NCBI RefSeq assembly: GCF_900100605.1
Contig: NZ_FNCN01000001.1
Location: 345,828 to 409,827 of the forward strand
Source of the DNA: Sinosporangium album
GTDB lineage: Bacteria > Actinomycetota > Actinomycetes > Streptosporangiales > Streptosporangiaceae
Direction: 5' to 3'
DNA: 64,000 bases
Made by a program: the position numbers and the translations under genes. Below, piece by piece: positions 51,413 to 60,808 of the stretch (the stretch's first letter is position 1; the number at the start of each line of letters is the position of its first letter). The notes beneath the pieces were generated by a model. The model was not told the origin of the DNA. It did not search any database and saw only the letters and a list, made by a program, of their open reading frames with translations.

Positions 51413-54400
51413 CGGCCGCGGATTTACGCGCCTTCGGTTTGCCCGGCGCCTTGCCGGCTGTTTTCTTGTGCAGGCCCCTCGCCACTTCCTCGGCGTAACG
51501 CTCGTGGTTAAGTTCGAGGAGCCGGTCCACGAACTCGCGCTGTACGGCGGGAGCCACCGTGTAGCGGATCTCCCGGCCCAGGTCGTAGTGGCCGTGGGCC
51601 ATTTGGTCGATCAGGTCGTCCCAGCCGTAGGCACGGCACACGGCCTCGTCGACGGCCTTATGGATTTCGCGGAGCTCGGCGATATCGCGGTCCTTGTTGT
51701 CGGGGCTGTGGACCAAGTTGTAGGTCTTGGTCAGGCCCAGGTCGCGGGACAGCATGAGGTCACGGCGGAACGTGTCCAGCCGGTCCCCCAGATCGCGCAT
51801 CTCCTGCGTGAGCCCGGGCAGGGGAAGGGTTTCGAAAACGTCAGAAGGGGTGTAGCGGAGGTCGGCCTTCATGGAGGAGGCGTGTGCGACGGCCCACCAG
51901 TAGTGGGGGGCGCTGGACAACAAGGCCAGCATCGCGGTGTCCTCGGACGCGAAAACTATCATCGCCTCACTGAAAACCTGCCCCGTGGGCAGCATGACCG
52001 GCATCACCGTCTTGCTTACACGAGTTATTGCAAACACTCGATCCAACCCGGCAATAGCCTTGTAGAGAGCAACCGCCCGCTCCGCAAATTGCCACCAGCG
52101 CTCCCGCCGAACCTTTCGATTATTCTTTTCGCGCTGCGGCTTAACCATCCGCAACACTTGGCCGTAGGCTTCAGTAAAGCCTTTCGCCCGAGTTTCGCTC
52201 CAGTCATGGAAATTTATAATCCACCGACTGCAAGACAGGTCCGGACGCGAATTCAAGTCCTGGCCATTAACGTAAGGGAAAAGCACCTCCGAATTCCGCA
52301 CATTTTTCTCTACAAGAAGAGCGGCAGCGTCATTTGGCATAGTGAATCCCAACGAATCGGGCTTCGACCCGCCAAAGGAAATATTTTCATTGAAAGCCAA
52401 GCGGTACGGCTTGCCGAACACCCTAAACTCAGCTTCGAGAGAGGTCGTGATGCCCCTCACGCTGAGGCCGTCGATATCGCGGCCAGCAGCGTCGCCCAAC
52501 GACTTACGGCTTGTCCATACAGCGCAATACTCGAGGGTGGCACTCTTCGACGGCCACGGGCGACTCTTTATTGCCTTGCGAATGACAAAACCCTGCACCA
52601 CCAGTTGGTCCAGTCCAACTTCCCGGCTATCTCCCTGCGCGAGCGTGTTAGTGGCAATGAGCCCTGTCTGACCGATTTCCGCAAGGAAACTATGGGCACG
52701 AAGAACAAAGTATGCCACCAGATCGGCATTGCCGCGCTTGCCGCCACCTACCGCCCTTACCAGGTACTCGCGATACGAGCTACCAGAATTTCCAGTAATT
52801 TTCGATCCACCGAGAAACGGAGGGTTGCCGATGACCGCGTCGAATCCGCCCTGTTCGAACACCTCGGGAAACACCAGTGGCCAGTGAATGGGCACCCGAT
52901 CAAAGGACCCGGTGACCTGGTCGACCGCGAGCCATTCGTCCGCCTTGTCCCGCGCCTCGGCCTCGTCCGCGGTGCCCTCGTGCACCTTGCGGGCCAGGTT
53001 GGCCGCGTGCAGCGACCCGTCCCGCAGACCGCTGTCGCCCCGATCGGCGTGGGCCAGGGCGGCGCCGACGGCCAGATCGGCGAACAGCCGTACGCGTGCG
53101 GTCTTCACTCCGATGTCGGCGAGAAGCGCGCGTTTCATGGCCAGCGCCGCCGGCGGGTCATCACCCAGGGGTATGTCGGCGATGCGTCGCCGCTCTGCGG
53201 CGACGTCGGCGACGAGTTCGCGGATGCCGGTGGTGAAGTCGACGACCACCCCCTCCGACTGGAGTTTGCGCCCCTTCACCGGGTCCATGTGCATCACTTC
53301 GAGCTGGTCGAGTGAGGTGATGCCGAGCAGCGAGTCACCCGAGACGAGCCTGTCGTCGAGGAACGTGAAGGGCCTGCGGGGGTCCATGGAGACCAGCCAC
53401 AGCGACAGTTTCGCCATCTCCACAGCCATCGGGTTGATGTCGGCACCGTACAGGCAGTGTTCGATGATGAGCCGACGAGCTTCGATGACAACGGGGTCCA
53501 CTTCGGCCCCGGCTGCGGGCTCGGTGTCGAGGTAGGCGGCGGCGCGGGCGTCGCCTTCGCGCGACCAGGCTTCGACGAGAGCGTTGCCGAGGTAGCGGGC
53601 AGCGGCGACGAGGAAGGCGGCCGAGCCCATGGCGATGTCGGCCACCTTGAGAGTGAGGATCTCGGCGGAGGTCTTCGGCCGCCATGCGGAGCGGTCGGCG
53701 GTCTGAAGCGGACCGACGGTGTAGATCAGCGGTTCGAGGGCACCTTCGACGACCTGTTCGGCCAGCTCACGCGGGGTGTAGTGGGTGCCGGTGTTGCGGC
53801 GCAGGGACGACTCGGTGACGTAGACCTCTCCGTTGCGGAACACCACAGGCAGGCCGCGCAGGTCAGCGCGGATGACGCCGTAGAACGGCAGGAGCCGCCT
53901 GGCCAGTTCGACACCGGCGGCGTCGCCGCCGGTGACGGCGAGGAGCTTCCGCTCGGCCTGTTCGCGTTCGACCTGGTCGAGAGAGGCGAGGGCCTTCTCC
54001 AGCGCTCCCGCGGTGCCGATGCCGGAATCCTTGTAGCGGTCGGCGAGGGCGGCGGCGAGGTCGCCCTGTGCGGCGAGGCGTTCGAGGTCACGGAGTTTGA
54101 CCTCCTCCTCCTGCCCTTCGGTGCCGACAAGACCGACAACGGTGTCGGTGGCGTAGCGTCCGTCGAAGGACAGCAGGCCCTCATAGACGTAGCCGATCTG
54201 CTCGACGTCGAGGGATCTGAAGCTGAGCTTGCGGCGTTCGCCCTTCTTGGCGCTGTCGCGTCGGGCGAGATCACGCAGGCTGACGCTGCGGTTCCTCCGC
54301 TGGCGACCGGCGCTCATCCACACGTATTGCACCGACTGCAGCATGTGCAGCACGGTGCGGTCGTCGACGGGGAGCGACAGCCAGGGGTGCGCCGCGGGAT

Positions 54401-55502
54401 CGAACATCGAGCCGTCGTGCGCATGCATGGTGAGAGCGCGGTGGTCGACACCCGCGTAGACAGCGTTGAACAGGGCGAGCAACCGGAACCACGCGGCCGA
54501 GGAGCTCTCCAGCTCCTCTTCGCTTCCTTCGAGGGCCTGCTGTTCGAGCTCTTCGCAGAGCCGCCCCGCGGAGTAGGACCGCAGATAGAGGTCGTTGTCG
54601 GCGGGCAGCAAGCCGTTTTCCTCGGCGAAGAGCAGGAAGACGATGCGCATCATGACCGAGACCGCGCCCCGGTAGACGTCGTGCGGAGTGGCGCCTGCGG
54701 GGAGGCCGTCGCCGCCGCGGCGGCGTTCGGCTTCAGCCGTACGGCCAAGGGCGGTGGCGAGCAGTTCGACTGCCTGACGCACCTGTACGCCAAGGGCCTC
54801 GGTGATGTCTTCCTGAGAGCCTTTGCTCTGGGCGAGAAGCTTCGGCAGGGTCTGCTCGTCGGGTACGGAGAAGAAGCGCCTGCGGCGGAGCAGGGAGATG
54901 AAGGCGCGGACGACCGGACGTTCGGCCAGGGAGTGCCATTCGACGGCGTCGAAGGCGGCGGTGGTGGTGACGGCTCCACGAGGGGCCCACACGAGGACCC
55001 AGGCGCGGCCGTCGGTGGCGAGCCCGAGTTCGACATTGTGGGCGCGACAGAGCTGGGCGAGGCGGTCGACGGGGGTGGCGGCCCACTCCGAGCCTTTGAT
55101 GCGGCCGGCGGGGTGACCGGTCGTGATCAGCCCCAGCAGACGGGTGGTGTCCGGTTTAGCCGACTCGCCGGGTTCGACGAGCGCGAAGTCGGGCGTGAGT
55201 GTGGTGTCGTGCTCGGGCACGTGGAGGGCAAGCGAGTCGAGGCCGCCGCTGTGGAGGGCGTCGCCCCACTCCAGCAGATCGCGCAGGCAGTGCGTGATCC
55301 ATTCACGGACCGGGCCACCGGACTGCCAGATGCCGTGCTGGTAGCGGAGGTTTTCGCGGGCCTGCGTGTCGAGCGGGTCGAGGTCGGGCCAGACGGCACG
55401 GAGCACAGGCAGGCTCAGGAAGGGCCCCGACACGTCGATCATGGCGAGCCAGTCGAGGTGGGCACGGCTCGGGTCGGGGGCCTTGCGGAACGCCTTGCTC
55501 AT
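51381..55502 (-). CDS. drmMI: DISARM DrmMI, N6-adenine methyltransferase
   Basis: 1373 residues from ATG 55502 (ATGA overlap with drmD). It is a class 1 DISARM methylase of the Eco57I/PglX type. Motif I is VADIAMGSAAFLVAAARYL (about 620) and motif IV is VIGNPPFLGG (about 892). The N-terminal 400 residues carry the pattern VMMRIVFLLFAEENGLLP, typical of these long enzymes. The C-terminal third (about 930-1200) should be the target-recognition domain, and its DNA is visibly AT-richer than the rest (about 51950-52800). DrmMI marks self DNA by methylation; loss of marking exposes the host to the system. Confidence 0.93.
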   Translation of the reverse strand: MSKAFRKAPDPSRAHLDWLAMIDVSGPFLSLPVLRAVWPDLDPLDTQARENLRYQHGIWQSGGPVREWITHCLRDLLEWGDALHSGGLDSLALHVPEHDTTLTPDFALVEPGESAKPDTTRLLGLITTGHPAGRIKGSEWAATPVDRLAQLCRAHNVELGLATDGRAWVLVWAPRGAVTTTAAFDAVEWHSLAERPVVRAFISLLRRRRFFSVPDEQTLPKLLAQSKGSQEDITEALGVQVRQAVELLATALGRTAEAERRRGGDGLPAGATPHDVYRGAVSVMMRIVFLLFAEENGLLPADNDLYLRSYSAGRLCEELEQQALEGSEEELESSSAAWFRLLALFNAVYAGVDHRALTMHAHDGSMFDPAAHPWLSLPVDDRTVLHMLQSVQYVWMSAGRQRRNRSVSLRDLARRDSAKKGERRKLSFRSLDVEQIGYVYEGLLSFDGRYATDTVVGLVGTEGQEEEVKLRDLERLAAQGDLAAALADRYKDSGIGTAGALEKALASLDQVEREQAERKLLAVTGGDAAGVELARRLLPFYGVIRADLRGLPVVFRNGEVYVTESSLRRNTGTHYTPRELAEQVVEGALEPLIYTVGPLQTADRSAWRPKTSAEILTLKVADIAMGSAAFLVAAARYLGNALVEAWSREGDARAAAYLDTEPAAGAEVDPVVIEARRLIIEHCLYGADINPMAVEMAKLSLWLVSMDPRRPFTFLDDRLVSGDSLLGITSLDQLEVMHMDPVKGRKLQSEGVVVDFTTGIRELVADVAAERRRIADIPLGDDPPAALAMKRALLADIGVKTARVRLFADLAVGAALAHADRGDSGLRDGSLHAANLARKVHEGTADEAEARDKADEWLAVDQVTGSFDRVPIHWPLVFPEVFEQGGFDAVIGNPPFLGGSKITGNSGSSYREYLVRAVGGGKRGNADLVAYFVLRAHSFLAEIGQTGLIATNTLAQGDSREVGLDQLVVQGFVIRKAIKSRPWPSKSATLEYCAVWTSRKSLGDAAGRDIDGLSVRGITTSLEAEFRVFGKPYRLAFNENISFGGSKPDSLGFTMPNDAAALLVEKNVRNSEVLFPYVNGQDLNSRPDLSCSRWIINFHDWSETRAKGFTEAYGQVLRMVKPQREKNNRKVRRERWWQFAERAVALYKAIAGLDRVFAITRVSKTVMPVMLPTGQVFSEAMIVFASEDTAMLALLSSAPHYWWAVAHASSMKADLRYTPSDVFETLPLPGLTQEMRDLGDRLDTFRRDLMLSRDLGLTKTYNLVHSPDNKDRDIAELREIHKAVDEAVCRAYGWDDLIDQMAHGHYDLGREIRYTVAPAVQREFVDRLLELNHERYAEEVARGLHKKTAGKAPGKPKARKSAAGGDAVQETLL

Positions 55503-58500
55503 CGGGTTGCAGCCTCTCGCTCGGGGACGACGAAGACCAGTGCGACGGGGAAGCGGTGGGACTGTGGATCGCGGTAGCGTGCGGCGATCGCTTCAAGCTC
55601 GCGGTCGCGCTCCTCGGCGAGCTGTGCCAGGCGGTTCTCCCAGGATTGCCTGTCTTGCCGGTATTGCGCGAGCTCTTTGGCGTCCTTCTCCACCGAAGCC
55701 CGGCTGAACAAGGCGTCCTCCTCGTCCTCCTGGTTTTCGGCGAGCTTGGTCCGCAGAGTGGCGGCGAACTGCTCAAGATTGTCGATGATGCGGTGCTGTT
55801 CGCTTTCCTGGCGTTTGGCGAGCGCATTGGCCAAGGACTCGCCCCGCGTGTCGCCACGCCACCGCATCGCGGCGCGCACGCCTTCGCGCATTCTCGGCCA
55901 CTGCTCGGCCAGGCGGGCCTGGAGTTGCGGAGAGGCGGGCAGGCCGTCACCAAGGGCTCGGTCAAGGATGCGACGCAGCGTGGTGAGATTCTCCAGCCGG
56001 CGGAAGCGGCCGTTCGGCGGGGCGAAGCCCCCGGCGTGGAGGACTTCCTCGTGCAGCCGTACGCCGTCGCCGCCGACCAGGACGAAGGTGGAGTACGCAC
56101 CGATGAGCGTGGTCTCCAGCTCAGGATCGTCGCTGACGACGGCGGTGACACGGCGCAGTCCGATCTTCTCGTCGGAGATGGCCGCCCGAAGCAGTCTGGT
56201 CGACATCTCGACCAGCGGATGGTTGAGATGGGCGAGCACCGCGTCGTCGCGGCACTGCGCGGCGACCTCCGGGTCGAAGGTCACCGGACGGCGGCGCAGC
56301 TCCTGTCCCTCGCGCGTGGCCCTTTCCAGCAGTCCCGCGCCGGCGCGCTCCCACGAGTCGGTGAGCGTGGGGACGGTCCAAAGGCCTTCGACGAGGTGCT
56401 TATCGTCGATGTGTACGGCGAGCGGCTGCTGCCTGGCCAGGTCGAGTGCGGTGTCGACGACGCGCTTGACGTTGTCTGGGATGATGCGCAGCTCATCGAC
56501 GGTCTTGACGAGGTCGGCGCGGAGTCTGCGGGTCTGCTCCCTGACGTCCCGTTCCGCGGGGACATCCGGCCTCGGGGTCTCCTCGTCGACATTGTCGATG
56601 GAGACGTGCTCGCCGAGCATGCGGCGCTGGACACGGTCGGAGATCACGGCGTTGACCGGCCCGAGGTCCGTTTCCATCTGTGCGATCTTGCGGGCCACCC
56701 GCGCGAGGAACTCCAGGTCCGCCTCGCTGGAGTCGGCGGCCTTGTCCCAACCGACTCCGACGAAGTGATAGATCTCCGGCACGTGGCGCTGGCCGTAGCG
56801 GTCGATACGACCGATGCGCTGCTCAAGCTTGTTGGGGTTGAACGGGATGTCGTAGTTGACCAGCCGGTGGCAGTGATCCTGCAGGTCGATGCCCTCGCCC
56901 GCGGCGTCGGTCGCGAGCAGGATGCGCACCCTGTGCTCGGTGGGGTCCTTTTGAAAGGCGAGTCTGACCATCTCTCTCTCCTGGGCGGACTTGCCTCCGT
57001 GCATTGTCGCGACGGCTGCGCCGGACAGCCCCTCCTGGTGGAACAGCCTCTCCAGCCAGTCGAGCGTGTCACGGTATTCCGTGAAGACCACAACCCGCTC
57101 GTTGCTCCACCGGCCGCCCTCCGGCATGCAGACCGCGCGCAGGTATTCAAGCAGTTCGCGGGCCTTGGCGTCGGGCTTGGCCTGGTGCTTGAGCGCCCAG
57201 GCCCGCATGCGCTGCAGGACATCCACCTCGGCCTCGGTCGGCCCGCCCTCCCCTGAGCCGACGCGGACGACCGCGTCGTTCTCGGCTTCGGCGAGAGGTT
57301 CGTCGTCGAGGATCGCGCTCTCGTCGATGAAGTCCGCGATCCAGGCGTCGTCCGGCTCGCGTGCGACCTTCCCATCAGGCCCATCAGGTTGGGCCGTGGA
57401 CCGGACGGTGGCCAGGTAGACGTCGATCGTGCGGGCGAACGCGGCGGGACTGGAAAACAGCCGTTTCTTCAAAAGCAGCGTCACCAGATCGGCCGACCTA
57501 CGCCCGTTCTTGCGCCGCATTCGCGCGGCGCGCAACTCCGAGAACTGCTTCATGAGCCCGTGGATCTCGCGTTCCTCCACCGGATAGGCCACTGGGAGCG
57601 CCTTGGCGACGCGTTTGAGGAAACGCTGCCGGTCCTCGTCATCCGTGACCTGGGTCTTGAGCCGTCTGACCAGTGTCTCTTCGACGGCCTTGCGGTCGGG
57701 ATCGACCCCTCGCGCGAAACGCTGGTTGTCGAGGATCTCCAGCAGGGCCGTGTAAGAGGCCTGGTAGCCATTGTGCGGGGTCGCCGAGAGGAACAGGCGG
57801 TGGGTGAAATGAGGGGCCAGCCTGCGGATGAGCCGGGTCTGTTGGGAGTCTACGGCGTATGCCTGTTTGGGCGCGGCCGGGGCCACGTGGTGGGCCTCGT
57901 CCAGGATGAGCAGGTCGAAGGTGCGCTTGGTGCCCGGCTCTCCCTGAGGCAGCACCTCGCTCAACAGGCGCTGCGCCTTGCGCCCGCGCAGCCACGGAAG
58001 GCTGACGATGGTCAGCGGGTAGACCTCGAAGGGGTTGGCCGCCGAGCCGCGCGCACGCCGCACGATGGCGCAGCGCTCGCTGTCGACGATGGTGAAGTCG
58101 AGGCCGAACTTCTCGGCCATCTCGTCTTTCCACTTGATGGTGAGCCCGGCCGGGCAGACCACCATGATGCGCCGGGCGCGCTGCCGCAGCAGCAGTTCCT
58201 GGGCTACAAGCCCTGCCTCGATGGTCTTTCCGAGGCCGACGTCATCGGCGAGCAGCAGGTTGACGCGCGGCGCGTCCACAGCTCTCGCGACCGGTTCGAG
58301 CTGGTAGCTCTCGATCGCCACTCCTGAGCGGAACGGCGCCTGGAGTGTCTTGACGTCGGCGGAGGTGACCGCCGACCATCTCACGGCGTCGAGGAACGCG
58401 GCGAGCTTCTCCGGCGCGTCGAAACCGGTCTCCGTCACGTCGGGCAGCGTTCCCCGGGACAGCACCGCGGTCCTCGGCTCGACCTCCCAGATGGCATCGA

Positions 58501-58648
58501 GCATGTGCCCGTAGCGCCCGTATTCCACGCTCTGCAGCCTGACCAGCGTGCCGGCCGGCCCCGGCTCCACTTCGGAGACCACCCAGCGCTTGCCGCGCAC
58601 GGCAACAAGGACACCGGTCGCCAGTTGCTCCGCCGTCGCAGTCGGCAC
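55499..58648 (-). CDS. drmD: DISARM DrmD, SNF2-family helicase
   Basis: 1049 residues from GTG 58648, where GAGGAG lies 6 nt upstream; a GTG at 58672 is possible. SNF2 motifs: LLADDVGLGKTIEAGLVAQEL (about 140), LLILDEAHHVAPA (DEAH, about 247), FLSATPHNGYQ and, in the second lobe, LLATDAAGEGIDLQ with EQRIGRIDRYGQR (about 590-640). The presence of DrmD with an adenine methylase defines DISARM class 1. It is the first gene of the cluster and its promoter is likely within 58649-58930. Confidence 0.93.
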   Translation of the reverse strand: MPTATAEQLATGVLVAVRGKRWVVSEVEPGPAGTLVRLQSVEYGRYGHMLDAIWEVEPRTAVLSRGTLPDVTETGFDAPEKLAAFLDAVRWSAVTSADVKTLQAPFRSGVAIESYQLEPVARAVDAPRVNLLLADDVGLGKTIEAGLVAQELLLRQRARRIMVVCPAGLTIKWKDEMAEKFGLDFTIVDSERCAIVRRARGSAANPFEVYPLTIVSLPWLRGRKAQRLLSEVLPQGEPGTKRTFDLLILDEAHHVAPAAPKQAYAVDSQQTRLIRRLAPHFTHRLFLSATPHNGYQASYTALLEILDNQRFARGVDPDRKAVEETLVRRLKTQVTDDEDRQRFLKRVAKALPVAYPVEEREIHGLMKQFSELRAARMRRKNGRRSADLVTLLLKKRLFSSPAAFARTIDVYLATVRSTAQPDGPDGKVAREPDDAWIADFIDESAILDDEPLAEAENDAVVRVGSGEGGPTEAEVDVLQRMRAWALKHQAKPDAKARELLEYLRAVCMPEGGRWSNERVVVFTEYRDTLDWLERLFHQEGLSGAAVATMHGGKSAQEREMVRLAFQKDPTEHRVRILLATDAAGEGIDLQDHCHRLVNYDIPFNPNKLEQRIGRIDRYGQRHVPEIYHFVGVGWDKAADSSEADLEFLARVARKIAQMETDLGPVNAVISDRVQRRMLGEHVSIDNVDEETPRPDVPAERDVREQTRRLRADLVKTVDELRIIPDNVKRVVDTALDLARQQPLAVHIDDKHLVEGLWTVPTLTDSWERAGAGLLERATREGQELRRRPVTFDPEVAAQCRDDAVLAHLNHPLVEMSTRLLRAAISDEKIGLRRVTAVVSDDPELETTLIGAYSTFVLVGGDGVRLHEEVLHAGGFAPPNGRFRRLENLTTLRRILDRALGDGLPASPQLQARLAEQWPRMREGVRAAMRWRGDTRGESLANALAKRQESEQHRIIDNLEQFAATLRTKLAENQEDEEDALFSRASVEKDAKELAQYRQDRQSWENRLAQLAEERDRELEAIAARYRDPQSHRFPVALVFVVPEREAATR

Positions 58649-58991
58649 GATCCACTCCTCGCCTGAGATCACCTCTTATGCGGCGTCGACGACGACCGCG
58701 CTCGGCACCGATGTGAGGGACCCACGTGCCGCACATGCAGTTTCGCAGCTCCGCCGGGCCGCCTCTGCAGGTTGACGGCAATCCCTTGATCTTGTCGGTG
58801 TGCACTGCACCGTACGACTTGCGTCAGACATCTGTCAACAACATCTATTTGTTGTGCGCTGACTTCACATCTGCTTTACTCGGATCAACGCCATTCGGCG
58901 CCTTCTTCGACTGTGAGGCTCACCTCCCTCCGCGGTGAACGGCTTCACAGAGGACGCCGGCTCCAGCCGTACACCCCCCGAGGAGAAACGC
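58649..58991. other. Divergent intergenic region between DISARM and a secreted protein
   Basis: About 340 bp. On the minus strand TTGACA (58838-58833), an 18-bp spacer and ACCGTA read as TACGGT (58814-58809) form a candidate DISARM promoter. The plus strand carries the secreted-protein leader with GAGGAG at 58980-58985. Confidence 0.5.
58809..58838 (-). promoter_or_regulatory. Candidate DISARM promoter with embedded palindrome
   Basis: TTGACA-N18-TACGGT in the minus direction. The near palindrome GTCAGACATCTGTC (58822-58835) overlaps the -35 hexamer and spacer, so a repressor bound there could control the whole defence cluster. The regulator is unknown; the HTH protein of the same cluster is one candidate. 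Confidence 0.4.
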
Positions 58992-59621
58992 ATGCTCCGC
59001 CGACTGATCGCCGTGTTCACCCTCGCCGCAGCCGCCCTCACCGGCGGCGCCGCGGTCACCCCCGCACACGCCGCGGCGAACGCCGCCGGCAAGACCTATC
59101 GCGGCGAGGGCGACCAAGTCATCCGCGTCCGCGCCACCAAGACGCCCGGCATCATCAGCTTCAGCCACAACGGCGAATCGAACTTCATCGTCTCCGCGAT
59201 CAACTCGCGCGGAAAGAAGGACGACCTCCTGGTCAACGAGATTGGGACGTACAAGGGCACGGTCCTCTACAACATGTCCTACGGCACCAAGGGCATGTCG
59301 GCGCTGGAGATCAAGGCCGACGGCGCGTGGACGGCCGCGTTCAAACCGCTGTCGGCGGCCCGCTGCTGGTGCGCCGGGACCGTCAAAGGCCAAGGCGACC
59401 AGGTGCTGAAGATGACGCCTTCCCGCGGCCTGCGCACCGTGCGGGCCACTCACTCGGGGGAGAGCAACTTCATCGTGCAGACGTACACGAAGACGACGAG
59501 CGGCTTCTCCGACCTGCTGTTCAACCAGATCGGCTCCTACAAGGGCAAAGCCATCCTGGAGTCCGGAACGCGCCTGGTCTCCGTCAAGGCGGACGGCACC
59601 TGGACCCTGACCCGGCGCTGA
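58992..59621 (+). CDS. Secreted protein with internal duplication
   Basis: 209 residues from ATG 58992 (GAGGAG upstream). The Sec signal peptide (MLRRLIAVFTLAAAALTGGAAVTPAHA) ends near residue 27. The mature protein consists of two tandem copies of an about 85-residue unit: GEGDQVIRVRATKTPGIISF, HNGESNFIV, NEIGTYKGTVLYN, IKADGAWT and then QGDQVLKMTPSRGLRTV, HSGESNFIVQTYT, NQIGSYKGKAILE, VKADGTWT. Each looks like a small beta-sandwich. The unit is seen in other actinomycete secreted proteins of unknown function. A CWC pair lies in the link between copies. Confidence 0.75.
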   Translation: MLRRLIAVFTLAAAALTGGAAVTPAHAAANAAGKTYRGEGDQVIRVRATKTPGIISFSHNGESNFIVSAINSRGKKDDLLVNEIGTYKGTVLYNMSYGTKGMSALEIKADGAWTAAFKPLSAARCWCAGTVKGQGDQVLKMTPSRGLRTVRATHSGESNFIVQTYTKTTSGFSDLLFNQIGSYKGKAILESGTRLVSVKADGTWTLTRR

Positions 59622-59832
59622 GCGAGACCGGCATCGCCGATCACCGTAGGAAGCGCCACGCGGGCCCATCCGTACACCCCCTCAGCGCCCGGCATGTCGA
59701 GAAGATCCCTTGAACGCGGGATAATTCTCGTCGCGCCGATGAGGCTGTCCGGGCGGAAGCTTTCCGCCGGACGTGAGCCCGTGGGGTGCCGCAGCGCGGG
59801 GCAGCGCTTCACCGCGGCACGCCACGGCCCCT

Positions 59833-59875
59833 GCCGCCGCCGGTCGGTCCAGGGTCCGGACCGACCGGCGGCGGC
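59833..59875. terminator. Bidirectional terminator after the secreted protein
   Basis: Perfect 18-bp arms GCCGCCGCCGGTCGGTCC and complement with a 7-nt loop, between convergent genes ending at 59621 and 59903. Confidence 0.85.
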
Positions 59876-59902
59876 CCGTTCCCGGGGTGCCACCCGCGGG
59901 GG

Positions 59903-60595
59903 TTACTTGCGGCGGTAGCCGTGGCCCAGCAGCCAGCCGATCGCCGCGCTGCCGAGGGCGATGCCCGCCCCGGCGCCGAAGGCGGCGAGCATGGTCCACG
60001 GGGGCACCTGCGTGGGCGTGGCGCACGGGCGGATGGCCGCCGGGCGTTCGAAGACCTGGCCGGGCGCGGCCTCCGCCGTACTGGCCACTGGGACGGCGGA
60101 AGCGGCTTCGGGAGCGGCCTCGGGTACGGCGGCGCCGACCGGCACGGCCTCCTCGGCCGGGGCGAGCAGGTGTCCCTCGACCGCGGAGAAGAACTCTCCC
60201 GCGGTCTTCTTCGCCACCGTCGTCAACATGCGCTGCCCCACGCCGCCGATCATGCCGCCCACAATGGCCTCGGCGTCGTAGTCGACGCGCGTGCCCCCAT
60301 CGGCCTCACTCAGCCGTACGTTCACCGTGGCGTCGACCGTGCCCGGCGCGCCCTGCCCCTTGGCCTTGAGCACGAACCGGTCGGGGGGTTCGGGGCTCGC
60401 CAGCACGACCTCACCCTGGTAGACACCCTTGACCGACGCCACCCCGGCACTGACCGTCATGCGGTAGGCGTCCTGGCCCATCGCCTCAAGCTTGCTGCAC
60501 CCGGGGATCGTGCGCACAAGCACAGCCGGGTCCTGCAACGCGGCCCAGACCTTGTCCCTGTCCACCCTGATCAGCGCGTTTCCCGTGACCTTCAC
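59903..60595 (-). CDS. SRPBCC-family protein (CoxG-like) with C-terminal membrane anchor
   Basis: 230 residues from GTG 60595 (GGAGG 7 nt upstream). The N-terminal 150 residues match the CoxG branch of the SRPBCC fold: VTGNALIRVDRDKVWAALQDPAVLVRTIPGCSKLE, then GVYQGEVVLASPEPPDRFVL and GTRVDYDAEAIVGGMIGGVGQRML. An Ala/Pro/Glu linker leads to one C-terminal helix (PWTMLAAFGAGAGIALGSAAIGWLLG). CoxG members recruit CO dehydrogenase to membranes or bring quinones to it; no such enzyme lies in this window. Confidence 0.85.
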   Translation of the reverse strand: MKVTGNALIRVDRDKVWAALQDPAVLVRTIPGCSKLEAMGQDAYRMTVSAGVASVKGVYQGEVVLASPEPPDRFVLKAKGQGAPGTVDATVNVRLSEADGGTRVDYDAEAIVGGMIGGVGQRMLTTVAKKTAGEFFSAVEGHLLAPAEEAVPVGAAVPEAAPEAASAVPVASTAEAAPGQVFERPAAIRPCATPTQVPPWTMLAAFGAGAGIALGSAAIGWLLGHGYRRK

Positions 60596-60808
60596 CTGAA
60601 CACCTCCAGATCGGCCGAGCCTAACGATCCCCGGCGAAGCGATTAAGGGCAACATATGCCCGCCACCTCCTCCACCCATCGTCAGACTGCTCCAAGGGCG
60701 CATGCTTCAACATCGCCTCAAGGTTCGCGGAAATCCGGATGCACGCATTTCCGGCGGAGCTATACGATCTTCCCTGCGTCTGCAACGTTCTCGAAGGAGG
60801 GGCGGACC

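Noticed and set aside
53457..55577. 700-codon plus-strand open frame inside drmMI
   Set aside because: Low-complexity Gly/Ala/Val translation typical of antisense frames; drmMI on the minus strand has clear motifs.
41126..58648. BREX or Pgl system
   Set aside because: No PglZ, BrxC or BrxL; the DUF1998 protein, two helicases and PLD protein match DISARM class 1. The kinase alone does not make it Pgl.
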